A program made the position numbers and the translations under genes. A DNA stretch of 64,000 bases, taken from Hericium rajendrae (taxonomy: Eukaryota; Basidiomycota; Agaricomycetes; Russulales; Hericiaceae). Location of the stretch: NCBI GenBank assembly GCA_033439255.1, contig CM065884.1, forward strand, positions 1,984,001-2,048,000. The letters are read 5' to 3'. Positions 45,826 to 59,830 of this stretch are shown here, one piece after another. The first letter of the stretch is position 1; every line of letters begins with the position of its first letter. The notes under the pieces are model-generated. The model was not told the DNA's origin. It saw nothing but the letters and a program-made list of their open reading frames with translations, and did not search any database.

Positions 45826-48800
45826 TCAAGACGGCGTGGCCCTCCCATGGGACGACGGATTGCTAATGGTGCTGGTCCGATACTGGAAGAGATTATGCAG
45901 CCGCGACAACTTGTCCTGCTGTTCCTGCGATATTCCGCCAGCATCTGATCCACTCGCCCGCGATCGTGGAGACGCGTCAAGTCGCGTGGTGGGGGACGTA
46001 GGTGAAGTAGGCGATGGTGCTTCCGGTTTGGATTCTAATTCTGAGACATGCGATGAGTTACATCCACCAGTGAAAACGAAGTGCTTACTTGACAGAGTAT
46101 CTGCGACTGCCACATCTCTCTCCTCGTCCTCCGCTGCACGACTGGCTAAAGCACGAGATATATACTTGCGGAACGCAGGACCAGTGGCTTCTAGCATCTT
46201 GTCCACCTTGGGTCTCTTGTGGGGATAGGCTTTGATAAAGTGGTGCAACTCGGTGATACCTTCCTTGTGCATTGCCCCAGTGGTCTCACTCGAAATGTGT
46301 CCTATGATGGTGAGAAGCTGAGCATCAGGGTCCGGCTCGGCGACCGGTGGCGAGACAAGTCCATTGATGGACGATACACTGCGACTTGTGCGATGGCTTG
46401 GAGACGATCGTCGAATGTCTCCTGATATAGCTGATGCGGTATCCTGGGGTGAATCTGGACGACTAGCTTCAGACGGCGAAAAGCTGCGTGGTGTGTGATT
46501 CCCGTTGGAGCCGTTATGTCGCATCGCCAGGCCCTGTTCCGCCTTTGCATTGCTTGCATTGAGGATTCGGTATACGTATGGGTAAACGATTGTCGCGGAC
46601 GGATCATCAAACGAAGACGACAGAATGTCGTAGACTTCATCTCCATAGTGGGCTGCGACGAGAGTCAGTTACAGCAAAGACTGCCATACAAACATGTGAC
46701 TCACCAACGACATGCTGAATGATGACCTTCACCGTCCTCAGAGGCATATCACCGCAGGGTACTCTATTAGTAGCTCGGGCACGCCATTCATTTGGGGGTA
46801 CAGATTGGAGGAAGTGCTCGATGGCAGGAAATAGTTCTATAGGATCGAGCTTGACTTCTGTTAGATCCTGTGGAATGTTGCGGGCCAATTTCCATATGCA
46901 CTTCAGCACAAGCTCCGCAACTTTGGCCTCCTGTGAGTCGGGAAGAGTGCCGCTGCTGGGGAAAGGTTTGACGATCTGCAATAAGAGCGCGAAGAGTGAC
47001 CTGAGAGAAGATTGAAGCAATCATTCACAAATAAAGATTTGAGAACGCATACCTGAACACTGTGATTCGTCTCCCTGTTGAGAACAAGCGAAGCATAATC
47101 ATGTTGATGAACCTGGAAAGATTTTTCACCTCTTTATCCGGGCTGTCATCGGTCTGAAGAAGTCGTAGAGCCAGTTCTTCGAGCAATGCAGTCAAGATGT
47201 CAACCGTGAGTGACTCCGCGAGAAGAGGATTGTCGCAGAAAGCATTCAAGGTCTGTATGAGATGCTTGGACAAGCGGATATTGCTTTCTGGGTGGTCGAA
47301 GGCGTGCGCCATCTGGAGAGTAACGGTCTCGATAAGTCCTTCAGTATGCTCTGCAAGATCCCGATATGCAGATGACGAAGGACCGGCTTCCGGTCCAAGC
47401 TGTAAGATCTTCTGGATCTTTTTCAGAGCATCGACACTGCGATCCGAATCGCTGCTCAGGATGCTTGAGATTGTCAGATCAGTATCGCTGACAGGCGTTG
47501 TCGGGATGTCGGGGACGTCGGGGGTCTCGGCATGCCTCCAATTCTCGATTGCCTGACCCTTAGAAGGCAAACCATTTCTATGGACCGCCATCGGCTCATG
47601 GGAAGAATAAATATCCTCTGACGGCGCAGTAGCGTTTGAACGTATGGTATCCGTCCGAGGTCTTGTAGTAGATGGTTTTGATAATCGAGACGGCAGCAGG
47701 CTTTTCGGATGACTTCCAGGGGACATTGGTCCAGGTAAATGGGATCCTGGACGTGCAAGCTGGGAAGGACCAGGAGAAGCTCGGCCAGCCGATGGGGAAG
47801 AGGGGCGGGCCAATCTGGACTGGGCTCCTATAGCAGGACTAGAAGGCCGTGGAATGCCCCCAGGTCGAGGGAGTGATGGTGATGCAGGTCGCCCTATACC
47901 GGTTTGCAAACGTGATACCTGGGGCGCCGGAGCCGGAGCCGCTGCTTTGTGATCTGGCGTACTGGGACCTGCCACCCGGCGCAAGCGTTCCTCAGCTGCG
48001 TCTTGTCCTTGGGTGAGAGTGGCCCAACGAACTGCCAGATCTTCTCGCCTACATGCGAATAGACCTCGCTGAAACAAATATCAGTGTCTCGCCTGGAATG
48101 GTAATATCATGAGGCATACCCAAGGGCACCAAGAGCCGACTTTCGAACGTTGAGATCCTTGTCCGCAATCATTGAAGCGATCACGGGGCAAGCTTTATTG
48201 GGTTCGCACGCGCCAACACCGGATCGCTTGAGTATGCCTGCGAGCTCATCCAGAGTGAACTGACGCGTCTTCGCTACTTTTGACTTGAGACCATGCTCTA
48301 GTAGCATCTGGAATACCCTGCTGTATGGATACACCTTGGGGAAGCTTTGGACTAGCTGTTGCACTCTGGAACGGACCTGTTCTCGCGCATCACCAAGCTA
48401 GAAGGAATTTGAGTGAATAGGGACTTATGTGTTAGGATGAGAATACTTACTTTGAAGATGATGGTGGGGATAAAGCACGTAGCTTCGCCTTCCGTCAACT
48501 GATAGTCGACGCTTCGTATGTATCCCAAGACAGCATCGACGACATCCAAGCACTTGGATATGAGGTTAGACTGTGGTTCGTGAGCCTTGATCGAGACGTA
48601 TTTCAGCGCTAGATCACTGTTTGCTATTGCGATGGTCTTCATCTCCTCGAAGCCCAATCCATATTTGTCGTCCCCGGCTTGCAGATCATTGTAAAAGTCG
48701 CATATTGTGGTCAAGCCTGCAATGTGATCGTTGACGGCGTTATGATCATGGCTAAATAGTTGAGACACAAGAGCTGGCGAGGCATTTGGCTCCATTTGAT

Positions 48801-51800
48801 GTTGGAGAAGCTCTGCCATGTCTTTGCGAGTGGTCCCTGCGTCGTTGACCCACCTGACGACGTCCTTTCCTAAACGCAACCTCTTTGCATCGGGGTTCAT
48901 ACCAGTGAATGGAAGTGGAACTGCGGGAGATGCTGGAGGAGGCGCCTTGGCCACGGCTGCTGCTGCTACACCGGGTCGCTTCAATCCAAGGCCAAGGCCA
49001 ATACCAGACTTGCTTGGGACACGAGAAGCAGGTGCCGGCGCTTCGTCTACAGATTCTGCCCGGGACTCTGGACGGGGTATCGTTCCTTGAGGAAGTTTAC
49101 GGCGTATCCCACCCAGCTTACTCGCCGGTCCGGCTTTCAAAGATGGGGGGACGGCAGAGGCCGGTGATTGAGGAGGCTCTTCCGGGGTCGGAGATCGGGG
49201 CGGAGCAGCTTTGGCGGAAGCGGGTGCTTTGGCAGGCGCAGACCCTTTGGGTGCAGCTGGCGCGGGCGCAGGTGCTGATAAGCCAGGGACAAGAGAACGG
49301 GCAGCATTGATCAATGGCATGGCTGAAGCCTTCGAGGCAGGTTTCAAAGAATTAGTCTGATGCAAGACGTGGTCGAAGCCAGCCGATGCGATTAGAAATG
49401 GAAGCATCCCTTGCGCGCCCTTCCGAACATCCCCACTACGATCATCTAGACAGGATATGACAGGTCCTGTCCAGGGAGCTAAGTCAAGACCGGGTGCCAC
49501 CTCGTTCGCCTTGAACCAATCTGCAAGCCAATTTAACAGCGTCGCCCGCTGCAGTGGATTATTGGCCTCAAGTGCAGTTGTCAGCCCATGGACCAAGGCA
49601 TCCATGCCGTCACAGGCGGTCGCGATTGCAGACAAAGTCTGGAGGGCCGCCGCACGGATGGGTGCCTTCTGATCAGACAACACTGTTGCGACAGGAAGTA
49701 CGAAGAATTTCGTTTGCTTCTCAAAGGGTTTACCCATGCCAGTAGCTATGCGAGTGACTATATCAAGCGCAAGTGTTTGAACGGCCTTGTTTGAATCGGT
49801 GACGCGGGCCTTCAGCACTTGAGCGATTTCGCCTATAGATCGTTGTAAGATGAGGCAGCGCAGACTAACGACCGGGGCATAACTTACCCATATGTGGCTT
49901 CAAACGCTTGTTAGATCCTTGGTCAAGTATTGCTTGCATGGTTTCCAACGCCTCTTTCTTGGTCTTCCATGCATCGCTCTTAGCGTCGGTGAGAATGGTC
50001 GTACCCTTCAACAGGCCGTCAATCTCCACTCGGGGGAACAGGTCATCCAATGCGTCAACTGCAGCTGCAGGTTTGCCTCCTCCGCCTCCATGAGGAGCAA
50101 GCGCAGCCACTTCAGCCGAGGTGCGGGTGGGTTCTGGAGCATCTTGCCCTTCGACCTTATCGAATTCTGCTTGGATAGTACCCAAGAGCTGAGAATTGAG
50201 GCCCTCAAGAAGATCCTTGATGCCTATAGAACATGGAATTGAGCTTGGAATTTCGCGGGCTTGAGAGTTTGCGCTCACCTGCCCCTGCGAAACGTTTGAC
50301 GGTGACTAGGGTCTTTGTCGCGCTAGTACGAACAGCAGCGTTAGAGTTTGCTAGAGCAGTCTTGAGAAACTCGATCAAGCTGCGAAGAGAAACACCAGCA
50401 ATGCCAAAGTCGGTGAGTGCTGACTCTATCCAAGCGATAGCATCTGCCAGTGCCTTCGGCGCCTTCGTCTTACCCAACGGCTCGTATGCTGGATAGTGAT
50501 AAACATATATGAAGAGATATTCGCGAAAGTTAACCTGTAAGCTTACCTTGCCCTAATACAAACTGCAGGGACAGGCGCTCTGCAAATGCTACGAGGGTAT
50601 CACCAGCAGGTTTCTTGAGCTTCATATCACCCAACTTCTCAGAAAGATGAGGTACTGATAAGGCGGCGCAGGAGCGGCCGAATGTAGGGCATTCTTGCGC
50701 CAATATCATGAGGATATTATACAACTTGCTTGACACCTTTGACAGTGGACATAAGCGTTGCTGAACCAATAAAGCAGCGCAGAATACTGCTCACTTGGAA
50801 ATTCTTCTCGTTCCATCCCTTCTTTGCCAAGAAGCGAACGACAACCTCCGCATCCAGTTCCTGTACCGCACCCTCAACCCATGTAGTCATCTCGTCAAGA
50901 GCAGCCAACCTTGTCTTCCAATTGGCATCGCCGAAGTCTGTCGCGATATTGGATGGGATGAGCTCTGCAGCTAGCGCCTCACCATCCTCTGGTGTGTGCT
51001 TGAATTTGAAGGTATCGAGCGACCCTGCTGCAACAGGAGCTGCGCCACCCTTTGCGGGTTTAGAAGTAGCTGCAGCCGCGGGGGGAAGTTTCTTCACCGC
51101 AGGAACGGCGACGGCGGGCGAACTGCCACCTCCAGGCCCAGCATCAGTTGCAGGCGCCTTCTTGCCAAGTAATCGGCCTGGGGACCCTTTGCCTTCTTTG
51201 GAGCAGGTGACTCTTCATCGAGAGTTTCGGCTGGAGGAGGATCTGCTTTCTTCTTAACTGGAGGTTTCTTCGACGGCGCCTCCTTCGCAGGGGCTTTCGG
51301 CGGGGCTTTCGGTGGCCCACCAGAACCCGCTTTAGCCCTCACTGTCGCTTTCTCATACGCCTCCTTCACCTTCACCTTGCGGACATCAGCTAGGCCATCC
51401 ATCACTGGACCCAATGGCCGCTCGCCAACCATTTTCATTAGGGTTCCTAAAGACACTGCTGCCTCGTCGCGAGCGCCCGCAAACGAATCTTCCAAGAGGG
51501 TTGCAAGGGCTTCTGACACTGGCTTGACCTGCGGGGGAGGTATGGGCTCCTTTGATGTGACAAGACATCTTGTGAAGAACTTGACGGTCCCTTCTTTGAC
51601 TTGGGGATTCTTCGATTTGAGTGCTGGAAGGATGTCTCCGATGATGTCCGCTAAGTTGGTCTTGAGAAGGCGTCAGAGAGACTCAGGCAGTACGTACGAG
51701 GTACTTACCGTCAAGAAGACTGCATCTAAAGCAGCCCCGATGATATCCGTAACAGCAGCTTTCCGCTCCTTCAGACGCTCCAGCATTGGTGGAACCACTG

Positions 51801-53295
51801 TCTCTCGGTAGCGGAAATGGTCCATCAGTCCCTTCGCGAGTGCCTCCATACATTGTGCAGCGGTCGTGACACAATTGATGTTCGCATCCTTGTGAATGCA
51901 GGTCGCGAGGGATTTCGCCAGATCGCCTAAAGATTGTGCTTCTTTGATTCGCGGCGTCGCATTCAGCAGAGCGAGAAGGTCATCTAAGCCCTCCTTCCGT
52001 TCTTTCCACTTCGAGGAAGATAGGTTGGCCTGCAGATTGGATGGGAATTTAGCAGTAACATCAACCTCCTCAACGAATTGCCTTGGATCAGGAGGTGCGA
52101 GGTCCTCTACTGTATGATGAGCTACGCATCACAGACATACACGAAGGGACATACCTTCCTCTGGCGGCGCGTCTTCTGCGTCTTCTCCCGCGGCTTCTCT
52201 CTCTTCCACCTCCCTTGCCTGCTGCCTTGTCATCCTGTCGGGTTTCAGCGTTCCTCTCCCCTTTCCCTCCTTCTCCATCCCCTCCCATGCCTCTTTCAGC
52301 TCCTTCACCTGAACTGGTTTGAGATCATTCAGGAATGGCTCGATCCCGGCACCCAGGAACAAATATAATGAATGGACGAGATTAGTTCCCTCCGCACGAA
52401 CAGTCTTATCAGAATGACCGAATATCTTGGGTAAAGCTTTCAGCACGGGAGCTGGTGGCGTCACTTGTATTCCAAATCGGCTGTATGAAGAATTCAGTTA
52501 TGAGTCGTGTCGAGAAACAGTCAACAACGGAGGCATGCTGCACGAATGGATCTGCGCGAGTATGAATGCAAATCACGCATATAGCATGTTTGATAACAAA
52601 TTGGCGCGTAATCATATGCATTTTCCGGAACAATGCTCGTGATACTGCCGCGCGTGGTCCAGAATGTGGAAGTACGGGTGGGAGTGCGAGTGCGATGCCA
52701 GTCACCGGGACGGCGGCACACGAGCAGAAAGCGCAAAGAAACTCACCCGATGATCTCCTTCAGCGCAAGGATAGTCCCTGCCACAATCTTCGGCTGTTTG
52801 GCTGCTAAGCCAGGAATAATATTCTCCTGCAAAGGTCGACACAAAGATTATTCAAAAATGTCAATTTGGGTAAGACGTCTGGGTGCGTACCACTACACCA
52901 GCGCCTCCATTCTCGACCTCCACGTACTGAAGCGTCAGCTCGATAGCCTGATTCTTCGTACCTGCCCTCGAGGACCCGAAGCACTTGTCCACCAGTGCCG
53001 GGACCACGGCTTCTCTTGTCTTCGCCGCATTCTCTCCTGCGAACTTCACGAGCGCCACCAAGCACTCGACCCCCTTCTCTTGCGCGACTGCATTCGAGTC
53101 CGTCGCGATCTTCTTCAGTATGTCAGGATTGCCCAGGTATGGTTTGAACGCGGGATCAGTGTCGGATACGGTAAGCTGGAAAGTCTTGGTTAGAGTTTCA
53201 TAGGCGCTGACACGGGCTTTCCAGTTCTTGTGGGCGAGTCGGGTTTCGATTGGAAGTGAAGAGAAATCCTCCTCCTGAGGTGGTGGGCCGTCCAT
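45826..53295 (-). CDS. XMAP215/Alp14/Stu2-family TOG-domain microtubule polymerase (one-base frame break)
   Basis: Long TOG-array protein (about 2,100 residues over some 20 introns) that binds tubulin, speeds plus-end growth and acts at spindle poles and kinetochores. Start at 53295 (MDGPPPQEEDFSSLPIETRL then AHKNWKARVSAYE), the usual TOG1 opening. HEAT-repeat TOG units recur: RAGTKNQAIELTLQYVEVEN; FGDANWKTRLAALDEMTTW; VEIDGLLKGTTILTDAKSDA then WKTKKEALETMQAIL; and a TOG around VTRIATGMGKPFEKQTKFFV. A Lys/Ala/Pro-rich linker (KAPPKAPAKEAPSKKPPVKK) and a Ser/Pro-rich tail (RPASPSLPRPGGIPRPSSPA) are probable lattice-binding regions. The frame shifts by one base near 51180-51190 (AKG to SPGRLLGKK), at a G-run. 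The long multi-TOG form resembles animal XMAP215 more than two-TOG yeast Stu2. Confidence 0.92.
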
Positions 53296-53705
53296 GACGG
53301 GGAGGGGATGGTGGTGAAGGGCAAGCGAGGCAAATGGCGTCGAATGCTTCACTCACACCAAACGCGCAACGGAACGTGACTCGCCGCCAATCGTGACATA
53401 CGCGTGATCGTCGCGTCGCGTGGCAAGCCGCTGTAGCCGCCGCCGCCCGGGCCGACGACGCGTACCCACATCCGTACCCACATCCGATGTTCAGTGCTCG
53501 CGATGGCAGCGACAAGCTGTCGTACTGGGATGAGTCCTAAGCATTTGCACTGGAGTTTCCAGATTCACAGTTGTGATGTTATCTGACCGATGCGTAGAGT
53601 AGACCACACAGGCTGGCGATGGTCGATCTGTCAAGCTGCTGGAGATGAAGAGCTGCGTGGCATCCAAGAATACAGTGTCTAGCAACAAGCACGCACAGCA
53701 GCACG
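53296..53705. other. Intergenic between APC5 and the TOG gene
   Basis: Upstream region of the TOG gene and 3' flank of APC5, both on the minus strand. Nothing else seen. Confidence 0.45.
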
Positions 53706-56587
53706 TTATCGAGCTGCCATCTTTGCTACGATTTCACAGACCAAATCCCAGACTTCGGTGACCCAAGGCTCGCTGACAGTGACCGCTGCCTTCTTCCTAT
53801 CTTCTTCTGTCTGTAGATACCGCTCCGCCGTCACCTCCCTTTCCGCCATCATTCCGAGGTTGTCGTAAAGCACGGCCATGAGGTATTGGACGTCGGCCAA
53901 CGATCGGAACATCTCCAGCGTCGCGTAGTCCTGTTCGGCGATTCTGAGATAGGGGAGCGCTTCTTCAATGGACTCGCGCGATTGCTTCCCAGCGGCGATA
54001 ATACACCGGGAAAGTACGAAGCAGGCTAGCGCACGCTGCTCCAGATTGTCGCCGTCGATGATCTACCCGGCGGCAAGTCGTCAGGATACAATTGCATTCA
54101 GTCGGGACGATCGAGATGAGTCTACCTGCGGCATGATCTCGTCCAAAATTCTCCGGCATCGTTTTGTCATCCCGAATTCTAGTCCGATCTCCGCGAGCAT
54201 AATGATGCCCGTCCGGTAGGTGCCATAGCGACACTGAAATTCTGCATGCCATAGAGCCTTGAGCAGCTGTTCTACCGACATTGCCGCCTGGTCTACTTGC
54301 TGGATGAAACAGTTAGATCTGAGACACTCCAGATCGGCAATCACGGACCTTCATCTCCATGACCTCGTACAACGGATCTCGTATGATCGATGCCGGCGGC
54401 CCATTTGCATTAAAAAAATACTCCTTCGGATTGAATGGGCCCGCTGGCCGACGGGGCTGCAAAAAGTCATTGAACTGACGTTCCTGGCCACTGTCGTTCC
54501 GTCCGGGGAATGCAAGTGAGACAGAGGCGATGGAATAGCACAGATCGACACGCACCGTCTGCTGGCCCTGAGAACCAGTATATGCCAAATTTGGGAAGCC
54601 CATTGGTTGAGGTCAGCCAGGGTGAGGCCACGCCATACATGCGGCTCGAGAAGGATGGCTATTGCGTCCTGGTATTTGCCTTGCCTGGCACGCTAGAAGG
54701 ACATGTCAACGTGAAACCTTCGATTTCCGGAGAAACTACTTGCCCTGTAGGCACGATTGAGGTTGACTGTGATGGTATTGTTGTCATCTCCGGCCCTTTC
54801 CGTGAATATCGTCACCATGTCTTCCTCAATCGTCGCAAGTTTTTCACATCCTTGAGGAAATCATCAGCCATTGTATGAACAAATATTCACGGGGCATACC
54901 GGCGGCACTCCATACGATAGACTGCACGGCGTGCTGGCCCCATTGATAGATGTCATCCGGGAAATGTCCTTGACGATCTATCCAATAATCATACAATCCA
55001 ATAGCCTCGACGAGTTTTTCGAAAGACGCGGACAACGGTTGTTCCTGGAACGAGCATGTCAACCGGATCACTCCGACGAAAGAACGGAAAGGTGACAGAC
55101 GTTCGACACTCTCATGAGCTTTTCCACGTCAAATAAAACTTCCAAAGGGTGAAGCGCGGGCTGGATCTCATTAAGGTACTGCCGCTGACTTTTCTGAGTC
55201 GGTGGAAGGCGATGCAACAAACTATGAAGTTGTTTAATTGCATGAAGAAAAAATTCCATACAATGGAATCTCACCTCTGACAATGCTGTAGAGTTTCATT
55301 GTCGCTGGCAGTGCGTGACACGTCAATGGCTTCTGTCAGAAACTAGACAATGTGTTAATGAAACGCCGTCCCACTCGGACAGGAAAGCCCACCTTGCGAG
55401 CAGCTTCCCACTCGTGTTGCAGGTAATGCATGCGCGACAGATTCAATAAGGCGTGCTGACGGAGACCCCTAGACTGCACATCAGCTGATGGATCACAATC
55501 GGCCAGAACACGCACGAATCATTCCCGTCGTGGAAATGCTGCTCGAAGAAATGCCGGAGATTCTCAGAAGCCACGTTCACGTCTCCGATCGCGATGCCCC
55601 GCTCAAATCTACCACCCGTCAGCACTGCACGCTGGTCTTCCATTGCAATGCACCACTGACCTGGCATATGCCTCCGGGCGGGCCCATTCGTACTCATCGG
55701 CATGTGTTTTGAACAGGACGGTATCTGTACAAGTCGTGAGACCATGCAGAAGTCGGTTTGCCGTGGTAGCTTACTGTATGTTATGAGGTCCTTGGGCACA
55801 TGGTCGTACCCACCGTTGGGCTCACGCGCCAGCCATTTTGTGTAATCTTCGCGGAGCTTCACGACACCTGCGAACGACATCTTGACGAAGGTGACGAAGC
55901 ATCTCCTGCAGAAGTAGCCGAGGATGGAACGGCGGTGCTAAGTATGGGGCGTTTCTCAATGATCACGGAAATGCGACAGAGAATATGATACTTACAAGGA
56001 CTGACTAGAAAATGGAAGGGATTATTAGACCCGACGAATGTGTTCGTTCAAGATATGCAATCACGCACCTCCTGGCCTGCCTTTGTATCAACGAAAAGAT
56101 ATGATATGCCTGAGCAAATCCATCGTCAACATTGTGCAAATGCACTCTTTCTAGCACTTTACCATGAAAGAAGTTGGTCATATGGTCGACGGACATGAAG
56201 TCGACATACTGCATCAAGCATTGGCAAGGCTTCCAAGCAACAAACCGTATTCGGCACTCACAACGGGAGCCAGAGACTCAAAGAAAGTCTTTGCGCCGTC
56301 AAGATCGCTGTACGGCGAGCTGCGCAAGGCCTTGATAATATCTTCGTACTCACTCGGACGGTCGACCTATTCCAAGACGCATGTATGTTCGGTCGCGTTC
56401 AGCTTCTGGATGCACGGGAACGCACCTCCGAGACTTGGTGCAGCAGCACATTGTACACGTGACGAAGGAAGTAGGGATGGAAGTGCTTGCGCGGGAAGTG
56501 CTTGAAGACAAGCATGATGATCATAAGGAGACTGACATGATGAGGTCTGATCGTGTGCGTCGTAGGTGGGGGCTCGGGAGGATCCAT
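53706..56587 (-). CDS. APC5: Anaphase-promoting complex subunit 5
   Basis: TPR-rich scaffold subunit of the APC/C ubiquitin ligase. Start at 56587: MDPPEPPPTTHTIRPHHVSL then LMIIMLVFKHF, the short N-terminal block typical of Apc5. Further parts over about ten introns: SVDHMTNFFHGKVLERVHLH, MSFAGVVKLREDYTKWLARE, QSRGLRQHALLNLSRMHYLQ, then TPR-like helices SVEQLLKALWHAEFQCRYGT, GIIMLAEIGLEFGMTKRCRR and ILDEIMPQ. The end contains NLEQRALACFVLSRCIIAAG, FRSLADVQYLMAVLYDNLG and WDLVCEIVAKMAAR. Length (about 700 residues) agrees with fungal Apc5. Divergent from NOC3 with about 290 bp between starts. Some internal exon limits were not traced. Confidence 0.85.
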
Positions 56588-56876
56588 TGCGGGTGTGGAG
56601 ACTTAACGTTGTTGAGCAGCCAAACGTCAGGATTCAAGGGTTGATGCGTTCAATCTTTGTGCGAAATACCATCTTCTGGTAAAGGCACGGGGTGGAAGTA
56701 CAGGAGAGAGGGAGGCCGCTCAGCGTCAACAGAACGGAGGCCAGGACGCGTCAATTGCAGACGCGTCTCTCGAAATTGAGCGTGGGAACTTAGCTAGAAC
56801 GCGCTCCGCCGAAATTTCGTCCAGTCTCAGTTCTCTCAGTTGCCTCGAGGCACTGCAGTCCGTCCACACGCAGACC
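56588..56876. promoter_or_regulatory. Shared divergent promoter APC5/NOC3
   Basis: 289 bp between the two start codons. Contains CAGTCTCAGTTCTCTCAG leader-like repeats close to the NOC3 ATG. No TATA box visible. Confidence 0.5.
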
Positions 56877-59632
56877 ATGGGTGCCCGAACAACCGGAAAG
56901 CGGCCATCGCAAGCCAGCCAGGTAAATTTAGTATCTCAACTACCACCCGTACTTTATACTAAACACATGCGCAGGGCCCATCTAAAAAGCGCAAACTTGC
57001 ACCGAGCAAGGACGCGAAGGCCAAAAGTCCAAAAAGGCCAAGGACACCACCAAAGCAAAAGGCAAGGAGCGCGCGTTCGAGCGTCCCACCATCCCGATTC
57101 CGAACCAAGGCGGCGAGTACGAGCCCGAGCTCTCTGACCAGGACCTCGATCTGCTCGCGGAGTATGGCGCACAAGCCTCATTTCTGAACTCATTGGACGA
57201 GAAGGGGATTGCGAGGTGTGTCTATTATTTGGGTGCTATGGACGGGACAGTGGTTGATGAAGTATGTAGGAGCAAGCTTGAGACGGACCGGCTGCACCGG
57301 CTGAACAAGCCTGCCCGCAAAGCAGTCGAGGACGACCTGCCATCTATCAACTCACACTCCGAGGACGATGATGATTGGGGCTCTGGAATTGATGACGACG
57401 CCATCTCACTCACAGACAAGGACTCTGAGCTGTCCGAGGCAGGGCCGTCGAGCCCAGGGCCACAGGGCTGGGACTCTGACGAGGAAATGGCATACGAAGC
57501 GATCCCGCGCAAACGGCGAGCATCATGGGATGCGTCCGACGAAGACAAAGCCGTTCACCGTCTGCCCATCAAACTTGCGGACGGACGAATACAAAAGACA
57601 GGACAGCGAATCCAGCTTCAGCACGAGGAAACCGTGGAGGAAAGCGATGCCTCCAACGACGATGAGGTTGAGAGACCCCAGCTTTACCCACCCCGCGAGG
57701 ATGTTTCCACGGGCGCCCGGTTCGGACGTCCCGCCGTCATCGACGTCATTGGCAACAAGTCGCGCAAGGCGCGGCTGCAGGCCGCGAAAGAGCAAATCGC
57801 GAACATGTGTCAGGAAATCGTCGCTGATCCCGAAAATAACGTGCGTGCGTTCCATCCATGCTAAACACGACGCGCTTAACTCACTGTCGGGTGCAGCTCG
57901 GCCTGCTGCGCCGCCTGCACACGTTTTCGCTCGCGGAGGTTACAACGCCGACGCACCCCGAACCTGTGGCGAACGACCCGCTCGTGCGCAAGCTCGCGAT
58001 GCTCTCGCAGCTCGCAGTGTTCAAGGACATCATCCCGGGCTACCGCATCCGCGCGCTGACCGAGAAGGAGCAGGCGGAGAAGGTCAGCCAGCTCGTCGCG
58101 CGCACGCGCGAGTTTGAGCAGGGCCTCGTCGGCGCGTACCAGACGTACCTGCGTGCGCTCGAGGCCGAGCTCAAAGGTATCGTACCTCCCTCGTCCCGCG
58201 CCCCGCCGCTGACCGACGCCGAACAGGAAAACGGCGCTCGCGGATGCCGCGCTGCAGTGCATGTGCACGCTGCTCACGGCGGCGACCCACTTCAACTTCC
58301 GGACGAACCTGATAAGCGCCGTCGTCGCGCGACTGAGCCGGCGCTCCTGGGACGAGGTGCGTGCCGTTCCACGTGCTACGACGTGTGCCTGGTGCTGACA
58401 CGTGTGCTGGCGCAGGCGTCCGATCTCTGCCTGCAGACGCTCGTGTCCGTGTTCCGCGGCGACGAGACGGGCATGGCGTCCCTGGAGGTGGTGCGCCTTC
58501 TGAACCGCATGATCAAGGAGCGGCGGTTCCGGTGCACCCCACCGTGCTCTCGTGCCTGCTGCACCTGCGCCTGAAGACGGAGCTCGGCGTGCGCGCGTCG
58601 CAGGCGGCGGTCGAGCGCGACGCGAAGCCGCGCGGGCGGAAGAAGGACAGGCCGCAGTCCGTACATCTCAGCAAAAAGGCGAAGAAGGCGCTCAAGGAGC
58701 GCAAGGAGATCGAGAAGGAGATGAAGGAGGCCGAGGCGGCGGTCGATCGCGAGGAGCGTACGACGAATGTGAGACTCCTTGACGATGTCGATGATGGTCG
58801 CGCGCGCGCTAACGCCTCGTGCTAGCAAACTGAAACGCTCAAGCTGCTCTTCGTGCTCTATTTCCGGATCCTCAAGGCCCCCACCCGACGGCGCTTCTTC
58901 CCGCCGCGCTGCAGGGCATCGCGCGCTTCGCGCATCTCGTCAGCATCGACTTTTTCCGCGACCTGATGGCGGTGCTCAAGGAGCTCATCGCGCGCGAGGC
59001 CGAGTCCGACGTCGACGACGCGGACGCGCGGCACGCGTCCGACAGCGTGCGTCTGCGCCTGTCATGCATCGTCACCGCGTTCGAGCTGCTCTCCGGCCAA
59101 GGTCAGTCCTCCCACGCTCCATCTATCACAATCACTCACCATCCATCCATCACTACCCACGCCCACAGGTGAAGCGCTCAACATCGACCTCGGCGACTTC
59201 CAAGCCGCGCTCTACGCGCTCCTCTTGCCCCTCGCGCTTGCGCCCGACGCCGCCGCCCCCGCGCCAAACACACCGAGCACGCCCGACCTGCTCTTCCGCG
59301 CGCTGCACCTCGCGCTCGCGCACCGCCCGCCGCCCGCGCTCGCCGCGGCCTTCGCGAAGCGCCTCCTCGGCGCCGCGCTGCACTGGCCGTCCGCGCCCGC
59401 GCTGCGCGCGCTCGACGCCGTCCGCGCCCTGCTCGTGCGCGAGCCGCAGCTCGACGCGCTGCTCGCGGCCGAGACGCGCGCCGCCGACGGCGTGTATCGC
59501 CCGGACGCGGGCGACCCCGCGCTCGCGAACGCGTTCGCCAGCAGCCTGTTCGAGCTGCGGCTGCTCGCGGCGCATCCGGACGCGCGCGTGCGGGGCGCCG
59601 CGGCGGCGCTGGCGGACTTTCATCGCGAGTAG
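56877..59632 (+). CDS. NOC3: Nucleolar complex protein Noc3 (several one-base frame breaks)
   Basis: Works with Noc2 in maturation and nuclear export of 60S pre-ribosomes; in yeast it also acts in replication licensing. Exon 1 MGARTTGKRPSQASQ, then a Lys-rich nucleolar signal (KKRKLAPSKDAKAK), YEPELSDQDLDLLAEYGAQA, an acidic tract (DDDDWGSGIDDD), KARLQAAKEQIANMCQEIVA, LGLLRRLHTFSLAEV and FKDIIPGYRIRALTEKEQAE. The CBF/Noc3 region follows: ALQCMCTLLTAATHFNFRTN, LLNRMIKERRF/VHPTVLSCLLHLRLK, FVLYFRILKA/QGIARFAHLVSIDFFRD. At least four positions (about 57023-57026, 58228-58231, 58529-58533, 58878-58882) each need one added base, most of them clear homopolymers. Strongly GC-rich from 58 kb on. The rest of the gene is well conserved, so I judge it functional with assembly indels. 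Confidence 0.9.
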
Positions 59633-59830
59633 GTAGGTTGTTGTATGCAATGCATTCATTGTTGGAGTGGGATATACAATGGCTACAGGGGTCTACGGTG
59701 CGGTCCCTGGTGGTAGGTACAAACAAAGAGCAGTATTAAGATTCGACAGCAGGATATCATAACAACATTGTTCCATCAGCAAACAAAGGGTAGTAAGTCC
59801 AAGATGATTAGTACAGGTACAGCGCCGCGA